Origin: Hypericum androsaemum
Lineage: Eukaryota; Streptophyta; Magnoliopsida; Malpighiales; Hypericaceae
Direction: 5' to 3'
DNA: 64,000 nt
NCBI GenBank assembly: GCA_963995505.1
Contig: OZ023192.1
Location: forward strand, 15,793,001-15,857,000
The translations under genes and the position numbers were made by a program. Below, in pieces: positions 56,032-64,000 of the stretch (its first letter is position 1; every line of letters starts with the position of its first letter). Below the pieces are notes generated by a model, which worked only from the letters and a program-made list of their open reading frames with translations, searched no databases and was not told the origin of the DNA.

Positions 56032-57526
56032 GGGAAAAGTCCTAAAAAGTACCCTGTGGTTTCAGACTTTCAGAATTAAGATCATGTGGTTTCAAATTGA
56101 AAATTTAGTACCCTGTAGTTTACAAACTTTTTCTCGGGCAGGTCCCGGGTAGCTGCCCTGCCAAATATGCTCGAAACCAACCATTTTCGTGCCCACGTGG
56201 CTGACACATGGCAAGTGATTGGATTAAGTCGACGATTACGTGTCGTTTGATAAATTACTATTTAGTCCCAAATTTGTTTTTATTTTTTTAAAACCCATTA
56301 TTTAAATTCTATAAAACCCATTTTTTCACCACAACGAAGACAATGAGTTAATTGGGGACCATTCATCAACACCGCCTGCCTCACCATGAACATAAAATAT
56401 CAATTTTCTAATCTAACATACAAAGACAATAGTGGAATCCTCGTCCACCGTCTCTGCCAGCATACAAAGACAATCGTCGCCACCACCGAGAAGTTGGTCG
56501 TCCATTATCGGGAGGCTAGTCGTCCGTGGTTGGGAGGCTGGTCGTCATTGTTTCCCCTTCGGTCTCGATTTGATTCCTTGGTAGGCTGTTCATTTGACCT
56601 CGCCGTTGGAGTCCTGTCAGATATTCTCCATCGCCGACCTCAATCTCCATCTTTTCCTATCGGACGTGCCTTATAGATCCAAATCAAGATTCAACAAAAG
56701 AAAGGCACAATTTTGGGTTAAGGAGAATCAAACCCCGCCGTCAGAGTCCTGGTTAGTGAGGCCGTGCTTGCCGTACTGCTCGATGAGGAAGTCAAGGGTT
56801 TCAGGGGAGAGAGAGGGGCGGCAGCGGGAAAGGAGGGGCCACATGGAGGAGTAGCGGCAGCAGCGAAATCCCAGATGGTATATGTTGAAATTGTAAAACC
56901 CAACTACAACCCCAGCTAATTTCGACGTAGATGAGTCGCGGTGGAGGACGATGTTGTAATCGAAATTACTGGTCAACCCTGTTTGAAAACATTGAGGAGA
57001 TGGAATTATTAAAATCCAGATGGCACATGTTGAAATCATTTGTTTGATTTTGTTCGTAGGTTGGACAGGGAAGAAGATGCATTTTAATGATTTTTTATGG
57101 CAATTAGGGGAGGTGGGTCGTTCCCAGGAAATTATGGTTTTTTTTTTTGGTGGAGAGCTAGGGATTTATGGTTTTGACGGTGGAAATTTTAGAGGAGGAG
57201 AGAAGGCCAAGAAGGTGGGATTGTATCATTTGGAGGAAGAAGAAACTAGGGATTATTTTGAATTTTTTTTGAAAAATTATAAAACTTAGGGATTATTTTG
57301 GTAATTTATCGTATTACATGTCATCATCAACTAAACTCAATTGTCGCCACGTGTCTGCCACGTCGGGTAAAAATGACAGCGTTTCAAGCCCATTTGGCCG
57401 GGCAACTACCCTGGACCTGCCCGAGAAAAAGTTTGTAAATCACAGGGTACTAAATTCCCAATTTGAAACCACACGGCTTTAATTCTGAAAGTCTGAAACT
57501 ATGGGGTACTTTTTAGGACTTTTCCC
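56032..57526. mobile_element. Mutator-like (Pack-MULE-like) element with perfect 9-bp duplication
   Basis: Inverted repeats of about 150 bp start gggaaaagtcctaaaaagta and end with the complement. They are flanked by ttttaaata on both sides (56023-56031, 57527-57535), the Mutator hallmark. The ends resemble those of the foldback element 3684-4480. Exon-like, GC-richer DNA lies at about 56430-56950. No transposase. Confidence 0.9.
56728..56890 (-). pseudogene. Possible captured PPR gene fragment
   Basis: A minus-strand frame reads YSSMWPLLSRCRPSLS followed by PETLDFLIEQYGKHGLTNQ. This resembles the start of a PPR array (W-x-L-[LV] ... E-T-[FL]-x-x-L-I-x-x-Y-x-x-x-G-L). Short and unsupported by other motifs. 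Confidence 0.45.
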
Positions 57527-57822
57527 TTTTAAATATATTATTTACTTCATTACTTGGCTAGCAAGTCTTCGAGTTTAGGAAAAACTCCTCTAGGTTTTCC
57601 TATTCTCCAGCTTAGTCGTTTGGCTATATATAGACCATAGTTTCTTAGGTTTAATTCATACTTTTACTGCGACATTGAGATAGCCTAAGGAGCTTAAATA
57701 AAATCAAAATTTCGTTAAGTTTCGTGGAGGAGATTGGCAAGCCTTGCTCGAACGACTAAGTCCCCTCTCTCCTTATACTTATGCTTTCCATTATAATGTC
57801 TCTTATCATTATCTCTTGCTTT

Positions 57823-60092
57823 ATTTTTTTAAAGGGGAAAATACTTCTATTTCATTAATAATAAGATAGGTAACCAATACATCCATGGAAACAAGTCAAG
57901 AGAGCAACTGACGAAAACAACCTAAGCCCCAAAGCATGTAACAGCACGAGATGGAGCACTACCCACCTAGTCCCATCACCCTCCGCCTGGCCCTACAAAG
58001 TGCCTGAGCTACCTACCCTTCCTAGGGTCCATCGTACATCAGCACGAGAACACTACCCCCTAACAAACTACTCTTCAACACATAACACTCCCCTCGCACA
58101 AGTACGAGGTTGCAGCCGCCGGCCTCGGTAAAAACCTATTCCAGAAAATCTGCCCCTACCGGGAAAACACCGGATATAGAAAAAGAGCGCACTGTGGTAA
58201 GAACCCGCTCTAGCAATATCAATGCTAAACCTGAGTGTTATGTGTTGCCCCTGATACATCCGGACACCCCTGGCACAAATAGAAATCCCCACCCGCCTAT
58301 CGCTACCTAACCCACCCCACCCTTTAGCAGTCAGTTATGTTTTTACAGCCTCTCTTTTGATCTTCCGCAATGGTGTCGCATATGTCCCGAGGTAGAAAAG
58401 GGAAGAATTGATATTGTCTCTCCCCTTCTAACTGCATCTTTGCTAGAATGTGAGCCACTTGGTTTGCTTCCTGCCTAGCGAATGAGAAACAGTGGCCAAG
58501 AAAGCCCTGACCACCCACTTTACAGTCCTCCACGAGTAGAGCCAAATCACTTCTATCGACCACCTGATTGTTCAGAGGCTACACTAAAGGTAAACAGTCA
58601 GATTCTAAAACAACGTACCTTAGCCCAAGTGCCTGGCCAAGTTCGACTCCAACTAGCATCCCTCAGGCTTCAAGCATAGTAGGGTGAATCCGACTTTGGA
58701 ATCTCCAGAAAAAACCCACCACAAACTGTCCCCTATCATCTCTAACAACTGCACCAACTTGTGCCTCTCCAGATCGAGCAATCTCAGCGTCCATATTGAT
58801 TTTAAACCATCTCGCTTCTGGTGGGCACCATAACTCTGTTGGTCTTAGCCGTGGAGAGGGTACCGAGTCAATGACAGACACATAATCCCTCCACAACTGA
58901 TTGACCATCTTGAGAGCACCTTGGCCCCTCTCCAAAGTTGCATTTTGAAACACCACCTCATTTCACACCTTCCATATTCTCCACAGCCAAGTCCCTCTCC
59001 TACCTTGCTCTTCCATGTTAGTCATCTCAAATAGCCTAGTTAGAATTTGGGCCAAAGTAAGTCCGTGTAGATGTCGAATATCAAGTCCCCCCCACAGACC
59101 ATAACTGTACTGCTGCCGAGCATTCAAAGAAGAGATGGACAGCTGATTCTTCATTCCTGGCACAAAGAGGGTAGCTCGTATCCAATTGAATACCACGCCT
59201 TGCAATATTAGTACGAAGTGGCAAATTTCCATATAGTAAATGCCATAGGAATGACCTAACCCGAGGCTGACACATAAGATTCCATACACGCTGCCACGTC
59301 TCTCTAGCATGGGTCTGAACCTGAGCCCACTCTGAACCTTGCCACCACTTTTGGAGATTAATGAAGTAACCTGAACGGACAGTATACTCCCCATCCCTAT
59401 TATGTCTCCATAAAAAAATATCATCCGAGAGGCGAAAGCTGACTGGTAAGGCTAGGATCCGTGCCTCGTCCTCCTCCCTGAATAAGGTAGATAACAACTC
59501 TCTGTTCCACTCATTTGTCCCATCCACTAATAACTCAGACACAAATTGAAAAGCATCGTATCCGGGATAAGAATATTGCGGGTGACCTCAGACCTTGGCA
59601 GCCAGTGGTGATCCCATATACGGACCTTGTTGCCATCACCCACCCTCCACTCTGTGTTAGGAGCTAATAAATTAACTCCCTCCAGAATGCTCCTCCACGT
59701 GTAGCTCGGCCTGTACCCCACAGATGCTGTAAGAATCTCCCCCCGAGGATAATATCGTGCTTTCAGGACTCTTGCAGGTAATGAGTCTGGCACTTTTAGC
59801 AAACGCCATACCTGCTTTGCCAGCATAGCCCTGTTCGAACTTTGACGTCTTCTGAAACCAAGCCCGCCATCCGCCTTAAACTGACACATTCGAATCCAAC
59901 TGCGCCAATGCATTTTTCATTGTCCCTCCTTATTGCCCCAATAGAATGCGCACAACTTCCATTCAATTCGGTCACAAGTCTCTTCAGGAAGACAAAAACA
60001 ACTCATGACATAAGTTGGTATTGACAGTAAGACAGATTTTATGAGTGTCTCTCTCCCTGCACGCTATAAATACTGCTCTAACATAAATTGGT
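57823..60092 (-). mobile_element. 5'-truncated LINE (L1-type) with 15-bp target duplication
   Basis: Flanked by attatctcttgcttt (57808-57822 and 60093-60107). The minus-strand 3' end has an A-rich tail (complement of 57823-57835). It encodes the C-terminal third of ORF2: HWRSWIRMCQFKADGGLGFR (59840-59913), the zinc-finger RVT region VRSFLWHLLYGNLPLRTNI with CARNEESAVHLFFEC, and an RNase H domain (FKINMDAEIARSGEAQVGAV). Frameshifts separate these. Inserted into the Athila-like LTR. Confidence 0.93.
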
Positions 60093-61014
60093 ATTATCTC
60101 TTGCTTTGTTGCCATGTTTAGCGAGTAGATTTCCTTAGAGTATGATGCCCTAGCATGTGATTGATTGCCTATGTTGACTTGTGGTCTGAACATCTTGCGT
60201 AGTAGTAGTTAATTGGTATGCTTAATGCTTAACCTAAGTTGATCGCTTAGGTTACGATTATAATTGATAAGAGTAGACCGAAAGGCATTCAAGTTGATGG
60301 ATAAATCAATTAACATGTTCTTGGGGTATTAATGAGAGGTCTTAATATTGTGAGAATAACCCGTTAGGAGCAATCTTCATAATTAGATTAGTCTAGTTCT
60401 AGGTCTAATTGATGAGCGAAAGCATTAATTAGTAACCTAGGTCTTTGCTAGTTTGATTTTATCTTTCTAATAAGTGAAAGCGTTAGGAAGGTGCATTAGA
60501 AAACTTCGGGTACTAGTTAAAGCTTCATAAGAACCATAATTTAGACATCGATAGTTAATCCATAGGGTATCGTGCTCGTTTGTCTCCATTGAATTTATAA
60601 CTCTTTTACTTATATTTTCGATTTTGTTTATTTACTTGCGATCTTACAACCTTATAAATCTTTTAATTCTTCCGCTTCACATAATTAATTATTTCGATTT
60701 CATGTTCCAACCCTCAGTTACGAATCTTACTTAATCACTATACTATTTGCTTGTGTGTTTAATTGTTTGCAATTTTGCGTATATCAAATTGGTGCAGTTG
60801 ACACGGAACTAAGATTTTAGGACATAAAATTAAAAGCAATTGGTTTTGTGTAGCAACCTTGCTGATTTCGTGTGCTCTCTTTTTCAGGATTCTCTAGTGC
60901 CTGCCAAGAACCCGAAGTGAAGGACTAGACCTTGACACAAATGTTGTGCTTGAGGTTGACATTGGAGCACTCGGAAGGATAATTAAGCATGAGTAGAGAG
61001 ACCAAGCCTGAACA

Positions 61015-63008
61015 ATGGCACAAAATCAGGAAGATGGAGTGCTCTAGACTTTAGGAGACGCTCCGAGAAGAAGGACATTGTTGGAATCATCTGTTCCTAC
61101 ATGGAATGGGAATCCTAATAGTTTACAACAACCACTTGAAGGGTCCACTTCTTTCCAGATTCCAGGATCCATCATCAAAATATTGTAAAACTCAGTCCAG
61201 TTTTGCGGCTTGCCAAACGAAGACCCTCGAGACCATCTTTCTCGCTTTGAAGATATCTGTAACATCATGAAGTTCCAAAATATCAATGATGATGTCTTGA
61301 AGCTACATCTCTTTCACTTTTCTTTAAAAGATCGAGCGCGCATCTGGTACAAAAAGTTAAAAGGAGAGACGATTCAGAGTTGGAATGATCTGGCCCATGC
61401 TTTCCTACGTAAGTTCTTTTCTATGGCCAAGACAGTCAAACTCCTACAAGAAGCTTCGCGCTTAATGGAGGAGATGGCTGAAGTCAATGGTATGTGGCCA
61501 AAAGAATGTGCTAGGCAACCACGTAAAGAAGTAACTTGAGGAGTACTCGAAGTGAATGCCAACAGGCTCGAAGCTCAAATAGAAGTACTTACCAAAAGAC
61601 TTGAAAGTTTGACCAAGGACAAGGAACATACAGCTGTGGTGCAAGACAGTTGTCAGCTTTACAAAGGAGCACATCCCATAACTGACTGTCCAATATTGGA
61701 AGAGATTCATGCCATTGCTGATAGAACACCACAAGGAATGAGCTACTCAAAGCAAACTAATGCTCAACCAAATTTCTCTCAATTTGGCCAGCAGGCAAAC
61801 AACACTGGTGCTCAGTAAGGACCCAGAAAGCCATATTTAGCGGATCAAGTCAAACAAATAGGTGATAAGATTGATCAATTAGTGGCAGACCAAGGCAACA
61901 TCTTCTCCAAGATTGACCAATTGGTAGGGGTAGTTCAGCAATCCATCCAACAACAAACTATAACTGTGCAGCGGATGGATAGTTATGAGGCATGTCAACA
62001 AGAGTTTGAGACATACCTGAAAGGGTAGGCCACACAACTCAAGAAGATGGAGATTGAACTCGAAAATTTGGTTGCAACAAACACTCAAAAGGAAATAGGT
62101 GCTCTACGTAGCAACACAGAGTCAAACCTGCGAGGACAAGTGATGGCCATCACAGTGAGGAGTGTGAACGAGGATGATGAACTGTATATTCTTCCACCAC
62201 CTTATGTCCCTCCACCTCTATTCCCTCAAAGAATCTGGAGAAAGCAACCACTTGAGAACAAACCCACTTCAAAAGAATGTGTCGAACCGATCAAGCCAGC
62301 CATAGAGGATGAGGTAGTTACTGAAAAGAAGGAGCCACCAGCCTATATCAGTGAAAAAGAGAATTCTTATGTTCCTCCACCATCACCTCAACAAGTCAAG
62401 AAGGAAGCAGTGATCGATGAGAAGGCCCTTGAATTTATAGAGACAATGGAAGAAATTCAAAGCCATGTCTCTTTCTTGGAGATGTTAGATAAAAGGCCGT
62501 GATATGCTGAGTTTATGAAGGAAATCATCGCGAGGAAGAAGAGGCAAAATGATGGCAAGATGACCCTTTTGGTAGAAAATGGCTTACCGCCAAAACTAAC
62601 AGATCAATGGAGTTTTACTATTCCTTGCAATATTGATGATATTCAATTTCACATTGCTTATGTGATGTGGGTGCCAATGTTAACCTCATGCCTCTAACTA
62701 TTTTTAGGAAACTTAGACTTTGAGGCCTCAAGCCAACGAAGATGTACCTTCAACTAGCCGATCAATCAGTCACAAGGCCACATGGAATCGTGGAGGATGT
62801 GACAATCAAACTCGACAAGTCCCTCATAACCATAGACTTTGTGGTGTTGGACTATCCTACCAATGAAAGTTACCCACTGATTCTGGGACATCCATTCCTC
62901 AACACTTGTCATGCAATAGTAGATGTTCACAATGGCAAGCTACTTCTTTGCACAGGTCCAGATGAAATAGAGTTCCAAGTAATCGATAAGTGCCTTCGTC
63001 CACCGTAG
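61015..63008 (+). pseudogene. Athila-like gag-protease, multiple stops
   Basis: Frame from ATG 61015 with stops at about 61045, 61186, 61537, 61816, 62026 and 62500 and a frameshift near 62680. The Gag core has PNEDPRDHLSRFEDICNIMK and LFHFSLKDRARIWYKKLKG. The zinc-knuckle region is degraded (QLYKGAHPITDCP). Pro-rich linkers follow (YILPPPYVPPPLFP). The protease region has FTIPCNIDDIQFHIA, YLQLADQSVTRPHGIVEDV and YPLILGHPFLNT. The frame ends at 63008 with LRPP. No polymerase domains follow. Confidence 0.88.
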
Positions 63009-63225
63009 TGCCAAAGGGAGTAATACAGTCAAGCTAACGACTCTAAATTAGCACGATTAGTATTTAATTTTTCATTATATTTTATGTTTGTTTTAGTACT
63101 GTTATGTTCACTTAGTATTTTACTGGCCCTTGCAGGAGGTTTCAAAAAGAGAAAAATTGAGCTGCAGCAGAATTCGCCAGTCCATACACAAATGTTGTTG
63201 CACGAAAAGGTAGTTAGAGCAAAAC
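63009..63225. other. 3' non-coding part of the Athila-like element
   Basis: No coding sequence. Follows the protease stop directly. Confidence 0.55.
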
Positions 63226-64000
63226 TGTCACGACCCAAATTCGTGGTCGGTGACCGGCGCTAGATCATGTCAAACTTAATATCATAAACCACAACCTAGC
63301 AAGCCTCAAATCATAATACATCATTCTTATTACCAGGATTGTCAAAATATTTTTTTTTTCACAACATTGTTGCTTCAAACAAACATATTTATCATGTCCA
63401 AAACCTGGTAGGCATTGGAGTACACATTTCCAACGTCATATCATCAAACACATCCTTAAAAACAAACATGAATTTACACATACATTACATATTAACATTA
63501 ATCTAAAATCATATGTCAAAGACCAACAAATATGTACAATGGAGCGACCTAGATTACAAAGACAAAGACCATCCGGAGACCTTTGGACGTAGCCCGAGAA
63601 AGAAAGACAACGGGCTGAACTCGGATGAAAAAGCTTCTCCAGATGCAAACCACGACTCAAATCTCTTCACCTGTGGATTGAAGTAAGGGATAAGTGCTTT
63701 GAAACACTTAGTAAGAAAATATTATAAGTAACATGTATTTAACCAACCAAACATCCCCATCAAACCCAAATACTAACACAAGGCTACTACAACAAAAAGA
63801 TCACTTCACAAATAAGGTCATCAAAATAATCGCATATCAAACATAACCAAAAGTTCAGATAGACCTTTACAAACACATAGCACAAATCGGATGAACTTCA
63901 GATAGGTCTAGATAGTGTCACTCCCACTCCGACACGAGGATACCATATCTTAAGGCGCCATCAGAAACCAACCCCGCCGGCCAAATATCATATCGTATAC
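63226..64000 (-). mobile_element. gypsy LTR (gypsy-3), partial, runs off the window
   Basis: Starts tgtcacgacccaaattcgtg. Read on the minus strand it ends ...cgccggtcaccgaccac, ggtcgtgaca, like the LTRs of gypsy-2 (31739, 38573). It is related to but diverged from them. Only one end is visible. Confidence 0.78.

Larger units (their letters stand above)
55467..60786 (+). repeat. 5' LTR of the Athila-like element, split by two insertions
   Basis: The LTR pieces are 55467-56022, 57536-57807 and 60108-60786. They align by eye with the solo LTR 28161-29668 on the minus strand, including the gcgggcgcca / tggcgcccgcca words. Confidence 0.87.
55467..63225 (+). mobile_element. Athila-like Ty3/gypsy element with gag-protease only (right LTR not seen)
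   Basis: The 5' LTR starts tgataagtgtgtaaacgctc (55467) and ends cgtatatca (60786). It is about 1.53 kb after removing a MULE and a LINE. The primer-binding site (tggtgcagttgacacgg, from 60790) is a degenerate form of the Asp-tRNA site used by Athila elements. Gag and protease follow, but no reverse transcriptase or integrase. After the protease there is 3' non-coding sequence (gtcaagctaacgactctaaa near 63028, as in Athila relatives), then an unrelated gypsy LTR at 63226. Confidence 0.85.

Overview
The window is nuclear DNA of a flowering plant, probably a eudicot. The evidence is a seven-exon plant laccase gene with GT-AG introns, and plant lineages of transposable element: Ty1/copia, chromodomain Ty3/gypsy, Athila-like gypsy, Mutator-like elements (MULEs), a hAT-type element and L1-type LINEs. 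I cannot name the species. Only one host gene looks intact: a laccase at 41705-44281 whose exons sum to exactly 570 codons plus a stop. A laccase terminal exon opens the window (189-325) and a broken laccase lies at 46951-47651. Together they mark a laccase cluster expanded by transposons. The flanks of the first and third copies are homologous.

Layout. 1-887: laccase terminal exon and 3' flank, with a 132-bp polyA retroposon inside. 888-3382: a deleted copia element. 3684-4480: a foldback TIR element with a GGA-rich core. 5677-6603: a hAT-type element containing a LINE scrap. 6989-12315: a complete but dead chromovirus (gypsy-1). About 12885-14240: a Pack-MULE-like element carrying a PP2C phosphatase fragment. 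15711-40425: a large nested stack. Its outermost layer is a pair of ~250-bp inverted repeats around fragments of a PPR gene, and three further Mutator-like elements sit inside that PPR sequence: MULE-A (16091-26113), MULE-B (26211-27846) and MULE-C (28008-39911). MULE-C contains a dead Tekay-like gypsy element (gypsy-2), whose 5' LTR holds an Athila-type solo LTR. 41705-48094: intact laccase and laccase pseudogene. 48095-55466: LINE ORF1 split by a copia element (48856-55166). 55467-63225: an Athila-like element with gag and protease only; its 5' LTR carries a second Pack-MULE-like element (56032-57526) and a 5'-truncated LINE (57823-60092). 63226-64000: part of another gypsy LTR on the minus strand.

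The most interesting unit is MULE-A, a ~10-kb potentially once-autonomous element with three multi-exon genes between ~330-bp TIRs: a MURA-type transposase (MuDR, MULE/DDE, SWIM and zinc-knuckle regions); on the same strand, a gene with two tandem OB-fold modules resembling the C-terminal domain of the recombination factor HROB (DUF4539); and, converging from the other TIR, a plant mobile domain (PMD, MAIN/MAIL1-like) gene. Each has exactly one in-frame nonsense codon and otherwise keeps its reading frame through the inferred splicing. Exon models, domain names and family assignments were made by eye from translations; no database search was run.
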